From: Paenibacillus thalictri
GTDB lineage: Bacteria > Bacillota > Bacilli > Paenibacillales > NBRC-103111
Direction of reading: 5' to 3'
DNA: 64,000 bases
NCBI RefSeq assembly: GCF_004307995.1
Contig: NZ_SIRE01000026.1
Coordinates: 1 to 64,000, forward strand
The notes beneath the pieces are model-generated. The model made no database searches. It worked only from the letters and a program-made list of their open reading frames with translations, and was not told where the DNA came from. Both the position numbers and the translations under genes were made by a program. The stretch's first letter is position 1; the number at the start of each line of letters is the position of its first letter. Of the stretch, positions 40,924-50,533 are shown piece by piece.

Positions 40924-40967
40924 AAATAACCCGCCAGCCGTTAACCTGGGCGGGTTATTTCTTTTTC
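40924..40967 (+). terminator. Second terminator-like hairpin
   Basis: AAATAACCCGCC (40924-40935) pairs perfectly with GGCGGGTTATTT (40949-40960), then CTTTTTC. No gene precedes it directly; the 66 bases between the first terminator and this hairpin may belong to a small RNA. Confidence 0.7.
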
Positions 40968-41012
40968 AGATACGTTAACAGCGCGAGAATAAACATCCCG
41001 AACATGAACACA

Positions 41013-41036
41013 AACCGCCGAGATGGCGGTTTTTTC
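41013..41036 (+). terminator. Third terminator-like hairpin
   Basis: AACCGCC-GAGAT-GGCGGTT (41013-41031) followed by a T run. Confidence 0.7.
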
Positions 41037-41126
41037 TTTAATCATGGCTTTTTCATTATCCCTACCCGAAACAGGGCTTGTCTGATACACTAGACGGTAC
41101 ATGCGGCTTGAGAAGGAGGGGGAGCG

Positions 41127-42929
41127 ATGCGCAGGCTCATGAACCTGAATTTGCGCGTCAAGCTGAACATTATTTTTACCGCGATCGTGCTGATCCCGCT
41201 GATGATACTCGGGTTGTTTTCGTTTCAGAAATCGGCCGGCATGATGCAGGAGCAGATCAGCGAAGGCGAACTGGAGCGGATGCGGCAGATTGAGAAAAGC
41301 ATGTCCTTCTTTATCAAAGACGTCGAGCAGCTGTCCATGTATATGTACCGGAACAGCCTGCTGCAGGACATTTTGTTGAAGCCGGGCAGCCGCGGGGATA
41401 CGGAGAAATTCCAGGATTACCAGCAGATCAACGGTTTGTTCGAGACGCTGCTCAGCTCCAAGAAGTGGGGCGTAAAAATTTATGTGATAGGCTTAAACGG
41501 CGACCGGTATTTTACCGGCGATTACATTCCGATGAACTACGACCGTTACCTGGAGCGGTGGGGGATATTCCGCAAAGCAAATCAGGCGAACGGCAACGTC
41601 GCGTGGGACGCGCAGTACAGCATCCGCAAGATGGAGTCGCAGGAGGTTGTGCTCAGCGCAGGCCGGCTGCTCAAACATATTAAAACCGACGAGAAGCTCG
41701 GTTACCTGGTGATCGACATTTTGGATTCGGCGGTAGCGGATATTTACCAGACGGTGAGGGGATTTTCCGGCTCCACCTTTTATTTGCTCGACGATATGGG
41801 ATATGTGATCTCCAGCTTTCCCGATAAATCGGCAGTGGGCACCAACCTGCAGCACCCGGAACTGGACCGGATTTTGCAGCGCGAGGAAGGTTATTTTAAG
41901 GCCGATTGGAACGGCTCTCCGCACATTATGGTCTACAATACCGTGAAAAGCACGGGGTTTAAAATGGTCAGCGTCATTCCGTTCAGCCTGATTGCGGAGA
42001 AAACGTCGATTATCCGCAATTTTACGATTGTGCTCGCTTGTATGGGATTATTGGTGGCGATTTGGCTCGCTTATTTGCTGTCGGCGACGGTCACGCGCCC
42101 GCTGACCCAACTGACCGGGCTGATGACCAAGGTGGAATCCGGGCATTTGGATGTGCGTTTTAATCCGAAGTACCAAGACGACGTCGGTCGGCTCGGACGA
42201 AGCTTCGACCGGATGACGCAGCGGCTGAACGATTTGATCCGGGAAAGCTATGAAAAGCAGGTGCGGCTCAGGGAATCGGAACTTAAGGCGCTGCAAGCGC
42301 AAATCAATCCGCATTTTCTGTACAACACGCTGGAGACGGTCAATTGGCTGGCCAAAATGAAAGGGGTTGCAGAAATCAGCCGGATTGTCGTATCTTTAGC
42401 CGAAATGCTGCGGTATTCGATCAATAAAACGAAAGATATGGTCACGGTCGGTGAAGACATGCGGCATATTCAAAATTATTTGGCGATCCAGAGTATCCGC
42501 TACCGGGATAAATTCGATATGACCATTGAAGTGGACGAGGACGCCCGGTCTTGCTTGATTCCGACGCTGATGCTTCAGCCGTTGATCGAAAACGCGATTG
42601 TCCACGGCCTGGAAGCGAAGCTGGAGAAAGGCATCCTGCACGTGCGTATCCAAAAGGCAGGCGGCATGCTGCGGATTGCGATCACCGACGATGGGGTCGG
42701 CATTGGGGAGGAGCAGCTGGCGGAAATTCGCAGGCGCGAATTTCGTGTGCCGCAGCGCGGACATACGGGCATCGGCCTGGAAAACGTCATCAAGCGGCTG
42801 TACATTTACTTCGGAGAGCAGGCCGAATTTACAATTCAAAGCGAAAAAGGCAAAGGGACACGTATCGAACTCGGCATTCCGGCCGGAACGTCAGGGGGAA
42901 TAAAACATGATCAAGATGATGATCGTTGA
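41127..42929 (+). CDS. YesM-type sensor histidine kinase
   Basis: A 600-aa membrane kinase. TM1 is ~12-33, followed by an extracytoplasmic dCache-like sensor (~35-290) with VIGLNGDRYFTGDYIPMNYDRYLERWG and DDMGYVISSFPDKSAVGT. TM2 lies at ~300-322 and HAMP at ~325-375. The His_kinase domain has INPHFLYNTLETVNWLAKMKG (~391-411) with the phospho-acceptor His. The HATPase domain shows PLIENAIVHGLE, DDGVGIGEEQL and GIGLENV. It overlaps the response regulator gene by 23 bp. With the downstream transporter it likely senses an extracellular nutrient. RBS GGAGGGGGAG. Confidence 0.9.
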   Translation: MRRLMNLNLRVKLNIIFTAIVLIPLMILGLFSFQKSAGMMQEQISEGELERMRQIEKSMSFFIKDVEQLSMYMYRNSLLQDILLKPGSRGDTEKFQDYQQINGLFETLLSSKKWGVKIYVIGLNGDRYFTGDYIPMNYDRYLERWGIFRKANQANGNVAWDAQYSIRKMESQEVVLSAGRLLKHIKTDEKLGYLVIDILDSAVADIYQTVRGFSGSTFYLLDDMGYVISSFPDKSAVGTNLQHPELDRILQREEGYFKADWNGSPHIMVYNTVKSTGFKMVSVIPFSLIAEKTSIIRNFTIVLACMGLLVAIWLAYLLSATVTRPLTQLTGLMTKVESGHLDVRFNPKYQDDVGRLGRSFDRMTQRLNDLIRESYEKQVRLRESELKALQAQINPHFLYNTLETVNWLAKMKGVAEISRIVVSLAEMLRYSINKTKDMVTVGEDMRHIQNYLAIQSIRYRDKFDMTIEVDEDARSCLIPTLMLQPLIENAIVHGLEAKLEKGILHVRIQKAGGMLRIAITDDGVGIGEEQLAEIRRREFRVPQRGHTGIGLENVIKRLYIYFGEQAEFTIQSEKGKGTRIELGIPAGTSGGIKHDQDDDR

Positions 42930-43992
42930 CGACGAATATATCATCCGCGAAGGACTAAAGACGATGATCCCGTGGGAACGGCTTGGCATCGATCTCCAGG
43001 CGGTATGTTCCAACGCGTATGAGGCGCTGGACATCATAAACACGATAGAACCCGATATTATGTTAACAGACATCCGGATGCCGGGGATGGACGGACTCGA
43101 ATTGACGGAAGCGGGGTTAGCCCAATACCCGCAGCTCAAAATCATTTTGCTGACCGGCTTCGGCGAATTCCAATATGCGAAGCAGGCGCTTACGCTTGGC
43201 GCATTCGACATATTGCTGAAACCGACGGACGAAGACGAGCTGCTGCGAACGCTGCAGAAGGCGCTTGAGGCGATTCGCAAGGAGCGTTCGGAACGGGAGA
43301 GCTACTTCCAGCTGCTGTGCCAGCAGTATATGAGGCAGCCGTCCGAGGCGTCGCTGGACCGGCTTGCCGGCGCTCCTAACGCCGGAGAGCCGCATTACGC
43401 CGTCGCCTCCTGGCAGGAGCCCGGCGCGCAAACGGCCGCCTTCTATGTGCTCGACTCCCTTGCCTCCGAAGGCGACATCCCCGCCAAGCTGGCCGAGGTC
43501 ATAAGCGAACATGCGGATGAGGAGACGGCGGTCCCGGTTGGCGTCAGCGAGCTGCTGGCCTCGCTGCGCGATTTGCCGGAGGGCGGCTACCAGGCGACGC
43601 GGGCTTTGGAGCATCAGATGCAGCACGGAGGGGGAATCATGCTGTACAGCATGATGAATCATATGGCCGAGATCCTGAAGGTTGTGGATCGCGTCGACCG
43701 GAACTTTCACGAGCCGTTGACGGTGGCGAAGCTGGCGGCCGAGCTTTTTGTCAGTGAAGGGTATTTCAGCAAAATGTTCAAAAACGCCACGGGGAAAACG
43801 TTCACCGACTACATCACCGAAAAACGGATCGGCAAAGCGAAGGAGCTGCTGCGCGACCCGCGTGTAAAAACGTATGAGGTCGCGTTGACGGTCGGCTACA
43901 CGGACCAGCGGTATTTCAGCCAGGTGTTCAAGAAGGCGGTTGGCATGACGCCACGCGAATACCGCGAGCGGGAAAACATTTCAACATCATAG
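42907..43992 (+). CDS. YesN-type response regulator, AraC-family output
   Basis: A 361-aa regulator. The receiver domain (~1-120) has MIVDDEYIIREGLKTM, the phospho-acceptor Asp in DIMLTDIRMPGMDGLEL (~52-60) and LLKPTDEDELL. The linker (~125-250) is variable and rich in Ala and Glu. The AraC-type double HTH (~255-355) contains LAAELFVSEGYFSKMFKNATGKTFTDYITEKRIGKAKELL and DQRYFSQVFKKAVGMTPREYR. It is encoded in overlap with its kinase and should activate the binding-protein gene just downstream. Confidence 0.92.
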   Translation: MIKMMIVDDEYIIREGLKTMIPWERLGIDLQAVCSNAYEALDIINTIEPDIMLTDIRMPGMDGLELTEAGLAQYPQLKIILLTGFGEFQYAKQALTLGAFDILLKPTDEDELLRTLQKALEAIRKERSERESYFQLLCQQYMRQPSEASLDRLAGAPNAGEPHYAVASWQEPGAQTAAFYVLDSLASEGDIPAKLAEVISEHADEETAVPVGVSELLASLRDLPEGGYQATRALEHQMQHGGGIMLYSMMNHMAEILKVVDRVDRNFHEPLTVAKLAAELFVSEGYFSKMFKNATGKTFTDYITEKRIGKAKELLRDPRVKTYEVALTVGYTDQRYFSQVFKKAVGMTPREYRERENISTS

Positions 43993-44006
43993 AAAGATCA
44001 CCGCAT

Positions 44007-44051
44007 TGTAAGCGTTTTAGCAGCCCCTTAATATAATAAATGAGTTTATTA
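44007..44051 (+). promoter_or_regulatory. Candidate cre-like site and inverted repeat before the binding-protein gene
   Basis: TGTAAGCGTTTTAGCA (44007-44022) resembles a catabolite-response element (12 of 14 core positions). TAATAAA-TGAG-TTTATTA (44034-44051) is a perfect inverted repeat just before the RBS. Either could regulate the ABC operon. Confidence 0.35.
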
Positions 44052-44072
44052 TTCAGGAGGGGTTAAGATTAT

Positions 44073-45143
44073 ATGAAAAAGATCGTATCGTTAGGCCTTG
44101 CGGCCGTACTCGCAGGTTCGCTGCTGGCAGGCTGCGGCAGCGCTCCGGCTAAAGACAACGGCAAGCCGGCAGCGCCTGCTGCGTCAGGGGCGGCCAATAC
44201 GCCGACTCCCGCGCCGGGCACGGATAAGCTGGTGTTGTACACGTCCACGCCGTCGGAAATTTTGAATCCGGTCGTCAAGGAGTTTCAGGACCGCACGAAG
44301 ATCAAAGTCGAGCTAGTCACCGGCGGCACCGGCGAATTGTATAAACGGGTGCAAGCGGAAAGCGCCAATCCGATGGGCGACGTGTTGTGGGGCGGCATGG
44401 CCGATTCTTTGGAAATATACAAAAGTTACTTCGAGCCGTACAAAGTGAAGGATTCCGATGTAATTGCGTTTAAGAGTCCGACGAACCATTGGACGGCGTT
44501 TAACCTGGTCGTGCAAGTTATCATGTACAATAAAAAGCTCGTTCCCGACAACGAGGCGCCAAAAAGCTGGGAGGATCTGCTTGATCCGAAGTGGAAAGGC
44601 AAAATCGCCTTCGCCGATCCGAGCAAAGCAAGCACCTCTTACATCCAGCTTGCTACCATGCTGACCGCTTTCGAGAAAAACGGCGAAAAGGGCTGGGATT
44701 ACGTCAAGAAATATTCGAAGAATCTGGATACGAAGCTGCTGTCCGGCTCCAGTGCAGTCCCTAAAGCGGTTGCCGACGGCGAGTTCCCTGTAGGCGTCAC
44801 TTATGAAGAAGCGGCTTTCCGCCATGTCGTCGGGGGAGCTCCGGTCGGCGTCATTTATCCGAAAGAAGGCACATCCGTGCTGCCCGACATTGCGGCGCTG
44901 ATCAAAAACGGGAAAAACAGTGAAAACGGCAAAAAGTTCCTAGATTTTCTCGTCAGTAAAGATATGCAGGAAATGGTCTCCACCGAATTCAAGCGCAGAT
45001 CGGTGCGCGATGATGTGAAACCAACCGAAGGTCTTGTTCCGGCAAAAAGCATTCCGTTAGTCAATTACGATTCCAAATGGTCCGGCGAAAAGCAAGGCGA
45101 AGTGTTGAAGAAATTCCAGGACATTTGGGTCGGCAAACAGTAA
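44073..45143 (+). CDS. Fbp-type ABC importer, substrate-binding lipoprotein
   Basis: A 356-aa type-2 periplasmic binding protein with a lipoprotein signal (lipobox LAGC, Cys ~22) and an Ala/Pro-rich tether. The core LVLYTSTPSEILNPVVKEFQDRTKIKVELVTGGTGELYKRVQAES (~53-97) and DVLWGGMADSLEIYKSYFEPY fit the PBP2_Fbp/AfuA-like group that binds ferric iron, thiamine, phosphonates or phosphate esters. The ligand cannot be read from the sequence. It follows the YesM/YesN pair and precedes the ATPase and fused permease. Confidence 0.85.
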   Translation: MKKIVSLGLAAVLAGSLLAGCGSAPAKDNGKPAAPAASGAANTPTPAPGTDKLVLYTSTPSEILNPVVKEFQDRTKIKVELVTGGTGELYKRVQAESANPMGDVLWGGMADSLEIYKSYFEPYKVKDSDVIAFKSPTNHWTAFNLVVQVIMYNKKLVPDNEAPKSWEDLLDPKWKGKIAFADPSKASTSYIQLATMLTAFEKNGEKGWDYVKKYSKNLDTKLLSGSSAVPKAVADGEFPVGVTYEEAAFRHVVGGAPVGVIYPKEGTSVLPDIAALIKNGKNSENGKKFLDFLVSKDMQEMVSTEFKRRSVRDDVKPTEGLVPAKSIPLVNYDSKWSGEKQGEVLKKFQDIWVGKQ

Positions 45144-45252
45144 TGGCGTCAGGGACTTAAAGCTCCCTTGCAGAAGGATCACATCCCGTGTGTGGTCCTT
45201 CATACTGTCCGCAGGCAATCGGGAAACGGAAACTTTGGAAAGGAAGATCATC

Positions 45253-46383
45253 ATGCAAGACGTGAAAATTGAACAGGTTACCAAATATTTCGGCGAAGCC
45301 AAAGGCATCGACCGGGCCAATCTGCATATTGCCAAAGGGGAATTTTTCACCTTGCTGGGTCCGAGCGGCTGCGGCAAAACGACGCTGCTGCGTACGCTCG
45401 CAGGATTTTACCAGCAAGAGGAAGGGCACATTTATTTCGGCGATAAAAATGTCGACCGGGTGCCGGTGCATAAACGGAATATCGGGATGGTATTCCAAAA
45501 CTACGCGATATTTCCGCATCTGACCGTGTTCGAAAATGTCGCTTACGGGCTGAAGGCGCGCAGCATCGGCAAAGCGGACATCGAAAAACGCGTGATGGAG
45601 GCGCTTGAGGTTGTGGAGCTGGCGCACCTGCGCGACCGGCAGCCGTCGCAGATGAGCGGGGGCCAGCAGCAGCGCATCGCTTTGGCGCGGGCGATCGTGA
45701 TCCAGCCGGACCTGCTGCTGATGGATGAACCGCTCTCCAATCTGGATGCGAAGCTGCGGCTTAAGATGCGGGCGGAAATCCGCGATCTGCAGAAACGGCT
45801 CAACATCACGACAATTTACGTAACCCACGACCAGGAAGAGGCGCTGGCCGTCTCGGACCGGATTGCGGTGCTGGAGCAGGGGGTTATTCAGCAGGTGGGC
45901 AAACCGGACGAAATTTATTTATCGCCGGTCAACCGGTTTGTGGCGAATTTTATCGGCACCACCAATTTCATCGACGCCGAGATCGGACGTTATGATGCGG
46001 CCAGCCGGACTGCGACGATGCGAATTTGCGATGTTACGGTCACCGTTCCGCTGCTGAGGGCCTATGAGGGGAAGGCGATATATTCGATCCGTCCGGAGCA
46101 GCTCAGCTTAAGCGATACGGCCGGAGGGAGCGGTGCCGAACCGCGTATAGCGGGGACGGTCGAGACGGTTACCTTCCTTGGCGAGAAGGTGGAGATCAGC
46201 GTCCGCTTGCCAGGGGGGCAGACGGTGCTGATCAGCGAACGTTCCTCGGCGGGCCGAAACCGCCAGCTGGCCGGCGGCAAACATGTGAGCGTGCGCATCC
46301 ATCCGGAGCAATCGGTCATTTTTGACCAGCACGGCAAGGAGGTGCTTAAAGGTTATGAGCAGTCCGGCATTGCCGATGCGTAA
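45253..46383 (+). CDS. Fbp/PotA-type ABC importer, ATP-binding protein
   Basis: A 376-aa ATPase. Walker A is GPSGCGKTT (~36-44), signature MSGGQQQR (~133-140), Walker B LLLMDEPLSNLD, then H-loop THDQEEA. The C-terminal ~130 residues form a TOBE/OB-fold domain (IRPEQLSLSD, then VETVTFLGEKVEISVRL), as in FbpC and PotA. ATG 45253 is used because AAAGGAAGATC lies just before it; the reading frame extends upstream without an RBS. It overlaps the permease gene by 29 bp. Confidence 0.9.
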   Translation: MQDVKIEQVTKYFGEAKGIDRANLHIAKGEFFTLLGPSGCGKTTLLRTLAGFYQQEEGHIYFGDKNVDRVPVHKRNIGMVFQNYAIFPHLTVFENVAYGLKARSIGKADIEKRVMEALEVVELAHLRDRQPSQMSGGQQQRIALARAIVIQPDLLLMDEPLSNLDAKLRLKMRAEIRDLQKRLNITTIYVTHDQEEALAVSDRIAVLEQGVIQQVGKPDEIYLSPVNRFVANFIGTTNFIDAEIGRYDAASRTATMRICDVTVTVPLLRAYEGKAIYSIRPEQLSLSDTAGGSGAEPRIAGTVETVTFLGEKVEISVRLPGGQTVLISERSSAGRNRQLAGGKHVSVRIHPEQSVIFDQHGKEVLKGYEQSGIADA

Positions 46384-48025
46384 TCAACGCCGCTTCCGTT
46401 TTGACTTGTGGACCGTCGTTACGCTTGTTTCCCTGGCCTTCTTTCTGTTATTTTTAATTTATCCGCTGGGCAAAGTGTTTATGGCCAGCATGTTGGCTGA
46501 CGGCAAGATGAACTTCGACAACTATATCAATTTCTTCAAGCTGAAGTATTATTACGGCGCGCTGCTGAACAGCTTTATCGTATCGGGTTCGGCGACCGTA
46601 TTGGCGTGTATGATCGGCATTCCGATGGCTTACGTGATGAGCCGGTTTCATATTCCGTGCAAAGGGTTTGTTCATATTCTCATCATCCTGACGCTGCTGT
46701 CGCCGCCGTTTATCGGGGCGTATTCATGGATTTTGATGCTGGGCAACAATGGCTTCATCACGAGGTTTCTGGGTTCGCTGGGCATTCATATCAAGTCGAT
46801 TTACGGCCTGCACGGAATGATCTTTGTATTTGCGCTGCAGTATTATCCGCATATTTATTTGTACGTGTCGGGAGCGCTCAAAACGATTGACAAATCGCTG
46901 GAGGAAGCGTCGGAAAGCTTGGGTGTTCATGCCTGGAGCCGGATTCGCAAGGTGACGCTGCCGCTTATTTTTCCGACGGTGTCGATGGGCGCTTTGATGG
47001 TGTTTATGGCTTCGTTCTCCGACTTCGGCACGCCGATGCTGCTCGGACAAGGGCTTAAAACACTGGCGGTCCTTACGTATGAGGAGTTCGTCGGCGAGAT
47101 GGGCACAAATCCGGGCATGTCCAGCACCATCAGCATTGTGCTGCTGTTGATCACGACCCTGCTGCTGTTCTGGCAACGGCGGCTTGTCGCCAAAAAATCG
47201 TATGCGATGAACAGCATGCGCGCCCCCGAGATCGTCAAGCTGAAAGGGCTGCCGAAGTTGGGAGCCTATGTGTTTACCGGCGCAGTTGTACTGCTGTCGC
47301 TGATTCCGCAGGCGACCGTCATTGTGACTTCTTTTATCAAAACCAAAGGTCCGGTTTTTACGAGCGAATTTGGCTTCGATAGCTACAGGGAGGTGTTCGG
47401 CCGGGTGCCGGAGGCAATCGGCAATACGTTTGCTTTCTCCAGCGTAGCGATCGTCATCATGGTGCTGGCGGGCATGCTCATTTCGTATGTTGTCGTCCGC
47501 AAAAAATCGAAGCTCACTGCGCTGCTTGATGCGATGATTATGATTCCGTATGTCATTCCCGGCACAGTACTGGGGATCAGCTTGATTATCGCCTTTAATA
47601 CGCCGCCGATCGTGATGACGGGGACATGGATGATTCTGGTTGTCGCTTATGTGATCCGCAAGCTGCCCTATACGATGCGGTCGAGCTCGGCGATTTTGTT
47701 TCAGCTTGATCGCAGCGTCGAGGAAGCGTCGATCAGCTTGGGCGTGCCGCCGATGAAAACCTTTTTCAAGACAACGGCGATTTTGATGCTCCCCGGCGTA
47801 TTGTCCGGCGCGATTCTCAGCTGGGTGACCACAATCAACGAGCTTAGCTCAACGGTGGTGCTGTACCACGGCTCCACTGCGACGATCACCGTATCGATTT
47901 ACCGCGAGGTCGTCAACGGCACTTACGGCACGGCTGCGGCGCTTGCCTCGATCCTGTCGCTGTGTACAATCGTATCGCTTATTATCGTCAATAAAATATC
48001 CGGCAAACGGGGTTTTTCCGTATAA
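46355..48025 (+). CDS. Fbp-type ABC importer, fused double permease
   Basis: A 556-aa permease with twelve predicted TM helices and two binding-protein-dependent permease modules. EAA loops are near EEASESLGVHAWSRIRKVTLPLIFPTV (~186-212) and EEASISLGVPPMKTFFKTTAILMLPGV (~452-478). Fusion of both modules is typical of the FbpB class. ATG 46355 is chosen for AAGGAGGTG 9-10 bases upstream; it starts inside the ATPase gene, implying translational coupling. Substrate as for the binding protein, unknown. Confidence 0.88.
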   Translation: MSSPALPMRNQRRFRFDLWTVVTLVSLAFFLLFLIYPLGKVFMASMLADGKMNFDNYINFFKLKYYYGALLNSFIVSGSATVLACMIGIPMAYVMSRFHIPCKGFVHILIILTLLSPPFIGAYSWILMLGNNGFITRFLGSLGIHIKSIYGLHGMIFVFALQYYPHIYLYVSGALKTIDKSLEEASESLGVHAWSRIRKVTLPLIFPTVSMGALMVFMASFSDFGTPMLLGQGLKTLAVLTYEEFVGEMGTNPGMSSTISIVLLLITTLLLFWQRRLVAKKSYAMNSMRAPEIVKLKGLPKLGAYVFTGAVVLLSLIPQATVIVTSFIKTKGPVFTSEFGFDSYREVFGRVPEAIGNTFAFSSVAIVIMVLAGMLISYVVVRKKSKLTALLDAMIMIPYVIPGTVLGISLIIAFNTPPIVMTGTWMILVVAYVIRKLPYTMRSSSAILFQLDRSVEEASISLGVPPMKTFFKTTAILMLPGVLSGAILSWVTTINELSSTVVLYHGSTATITVSIYREVVNGTYGTAAALASILSLCTIVSLIIVNKISGKRGFSV

Positions 48026-48166
48026 ACCGGGGGCTGTCAGGCGTTCTGTTGTTGTCATGACGGAGTGCCGCCCCTTTCCAGGAATCACCGGGTGAGCATA
48101 ACTATTCGCTGGTATCTTCGCAGGAACGCCTGAAATTCAGCATGAATGAAACGGGGTGACTTTCAC

Positions 48167-49384
48167 TTGAACAAACGGACCCTTGCGATGGCGCTTAGTC
48201 TGCTGCTAATGGGCGGCATATTGTGCTCACTGTACATTTTGAACCGGCAAAACTACAACTTGTACCAGGAATACAGGCCGAAGGAAACAATTGAGGTATG
48301 GGCGAGCACACCGGCGCTGATCGAATTATGCGACCGTTTCGAGAGAAAGTACCCCGAGGTGCATATTAACAGGCGGTATTTCTATAACCAGGATGTGCTG
48401 CTGGAGGAGCTGACCGCCGCCTTATCCGCAGGCACGTATCCCGATATGGCGGAAATCGGCTCACATTACGGCTTGCTTCCGCTGATTGAAACCGGGCTGC
48501 CGCTGGCCCTAAACGAGATGATGGGCGAAGAGGAGCGGTCCGCGCTCCATGCCGGCATCCGCAGCAGATTTGAATACGACGGCAAGCTGTGGGCCTGGCC
48601 GATCGGCTTCAGCATCCCGATTTTGTTCTATCATAAAAATTTGCTCGATTATTACGAACCGGGCGTGGTCAGCGCAACCGTGTGGGATGATCTCTGGCAG
48701 TTGTCCGCCCGCCTTCAGGATACGGTGAGGAAAAACAACCCGGCGTTCTGGGGGTTTCACACCGATACGCAAACGCCTTGGTATTTGCTGACGATGCTGA
48801 GCCAGCTTGGCCGGACGGATCGGTTGCCGCAGCAGATCGAAGCGTTGACCGCACGCGGGTCGGGCGCCTTTACGCAGTGGGAGCGCGCGCTCAAAACGTA
48901 CGCGTTGTTCCCGCGACTGACCCACCAAATGGCCGTGACGCAGTTTGTGAACGGGCTTGGCGGCATTCTGCTCAGCTCATCGGAGAAGCTGCCTTTGCTT
49001 GAGCGGCTGATCGCCGGCAAATTTCAGCTTGGCGCGCTGCCGCTGCCCCGCATGGAGCAAGGCGGCGAGGAAGGCAATCTCGCCGGCGGTAAGGGGCTGA
49101 TGCTGCTGGCCAACACGTCAGGCAAAAAGGAAGTGGCGCTGACGGTGCTGAAGTTTTTGAACGAGCAGGAGCAGCTTGATTATTTCTCCGGGGAAACGGG
49201 GTATATTCCCGCCATCATGCCGCCGCCCGGACAAGAGCTGATTCGCCGGTACACGAATGTGCCGTTATTTGACAAGACGCTGCGGGAAGAAATGGGTCGC
49301 ATCAAACCACTCGCCCCGACCCCGGCGGATAGGGACGTATGGGAACGAATCCGCAAGAGGCAAGAGCAGTTGGAACAGGAATAG
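48167..49384 (+). CDS. Membrane-anchored family-1 solute-binding-like protein
   Basis: A 405-aa protein with an uncleaved-looking N-terminal TM helix (LAMALSLLLMGGILCSLYIL, ~6-25) and no lipobox in the usual place. The outer part is like a family-1 extracellular solute-binding protein: IEVWASTPALIELCDRFERKYPEVHINRRYF, GTYPDMAEIGSHYGLLPLIETGLPL, and WAWPIGFSIPILFYHKNLLDYY. It ends the kinase-regulator-transporter run as a second binding protein. It may present ligand to the YesM-type sensor rather than to the transporter. TTG 48167 with GGGGTG upstream is preferred to ATG 48146. Confidence 0.7.
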   Translation: MNKRTLAMALSLLLMGGILCSLYILNRQNYNLYQEYRPKETIEVWASTPALIELCDRFERKYPEVHINRRYFYNQDVLLEELTAALSAGTYPDMAEIGSHYGLLPLIETGLPLALNEMMGEEERSALHAGIRSRFEYDGKLWAWPIGFSIPILFYHKNLLDYYEPGVVSATVWDDLWQLSARLQDTVRKNNPAFWGFHTDTQTPWYLLTMLSQLGRTDRLPQQIEALTARGSGAFTQWERALKTYALFPRLTHQMAVTQFVNGLGGILLSSSEKLPLLERLIAGKFQLGALPLPRMEQGGEEGNLAGGKGLMLLANTSGKKEVALTVLKFLNEQEQLDYFSGETGYIPAIMPPPGQELIRRYTNVPLFDKTLREEMGRIKPLAPTPADRDVWERIRKRQEQLEQE

Positions 49385-49398
49385 AAAAACCTTGAGTT

Positions 49399-50325
49399 TT
49401 ACTCCGCTTCGTTGTTGTGAAATGAATTTTTGGCGACATAAATAAAATTGTTGGCGGCAGCGGAGAGCTCCCGCCCTTTTTTGTATGCGACAACGTAAGA
49501 ACGTGTGGTGTTTTCGGCCATGATGCGGCAATAGGCCGGTTTCTCCGATTGGGAGGAGGTGCCGACCAAGATTTCGGGGACAAACCCCATCCCCATGCCG
49601 TTGGCGACAAGGGCGTCTACGGTATCCCAATTCATCGTTTCAAAAATAATGTTGGGCGTAAATCCGGCCTCATGGCAGAGGCGCATCCCCATGCTCGTAA
49701 ATTTCTGTTCCGGCTTGAGAAAAACAAACGGCTCGTGTTTCACCAGCTTCAGATCGATGAAGGGCATTCCGCTGGATAACGCGGGCGTCAGGCGTCCGTA
49801 CAACACATGGTTTTTGGGCATGGCGAAAAGAATCTGTTCCTGATAAATCGGCTGGTAATCGATATCCTTGTGATCCAGAGGAAGCGGGATCATGCAAAAA
49901 TCGACCTTATCTTCCATGATGAGCTGCTCTAGGATCGCTGAATGCATTTCGGAAATGTCTAAGCTGACGGATGGATACAGTCTGTTGAAAGCGGGAATGA
50001 TTCTGGGGAGATAATGCTTGCTGTAGAATGGAGAAATGCCGATGCGCAGCTTTTCCTCCCGGGTATTGGCGATATGGGCGATCCCTTGCTTTAAGCGCGC
50101 GCTCATGCGGATGATTTCACTGCCGTCTTTGACGAACAACTCGCCGGCGCTTGTTAATCTGACGGCATTGTTTTCCCGGATAAATAACGGCGTTTCCAGC
50201 TCCTGCTCCAGTTTGCGAATGCACTGGCTAAGCGCAGGTTGGCTGATGAAGAGCTTCTGGGCGGCTTTGGAAAAACTCAGTTCATGTGCAACAGTCACCG
50301 CATAATGGATATCCCGCAGCTGCAT
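49399..50325 (-). CDS. LysR-family transcriptional regulator
   Basis: A 308-aa LysR regulator. The winged HTH spans ~1-62 (IHYAVTVAHELSFSKAAQKLFISQPALSQCIRKLEQELETPLF). The effector domain (~90-300) includes LRIGISPFYSKHYLPRIIPAFNRLYPSVSLDI. It is divergent from a glycerophosphodiester phosphodiesterase gene, and a 19-bp inverted repeat lies upstream of its start, so it may control that gene, itself, or both. RBS GGGAGGAC. Confidence 0.88.
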   Translation of the reverse strand: MQLRDIHYAVTVAHELSFSKAAQKLFISQPALSQCIRKLEQELETPLFIRENNAVRLTSAGELFVKDGSEIIRMSARLKQGIAHIANTREEKLRIGISPFYSKHYLPRIIPAFNRLYPSVSLDISEMHSAILEQLIMEDKVDFCMIPLPLDHKDIDYQPIYQEQILFAMPKNHVLYGRLTPALSSGMPFIDLKLVKHEPFVFLKPEQKFTSMGMRLCHEAGFTPNIIFETMNWDTVDALVANGMGMGFVPEILVGTSSQSEKPAYCRIMAENTTRSYVVAYKKGRELSAAANNFIYVAKNSFHNNEAE

Positions 50326-50339
50326 GCTTATTGTCCTCC

Positions 50340-50358
50340 CTATAACTTTTACTTATAG
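50340..50358. promoter_or_regulatory. Inverted repeat, LysR-box candidate
   Basis: CTATAA-N7-TTATAG lies between the divergent lysR and GDPD genes, 15 bp from the lysR start codon, and has the A/T-rich dyad form of a LysR-type site (T-N11-A core). Confidence 0.45.
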
Positions 50359-50533
50359 GTGCATTGTATATAAATATTTCACGGAATTCAAGCCGGAATA
50401 TTATAATGAAGCTGTAAGATCTAGTGTTGCCTTGACATTACACATAGAAATAAGCAAATTCAGGGGAAAGGCGGTATAGTAAATAGTTATCCCGAATAAG
50501 TAGGGCATTATAAGATAATTTCGTAGAGGGGCA

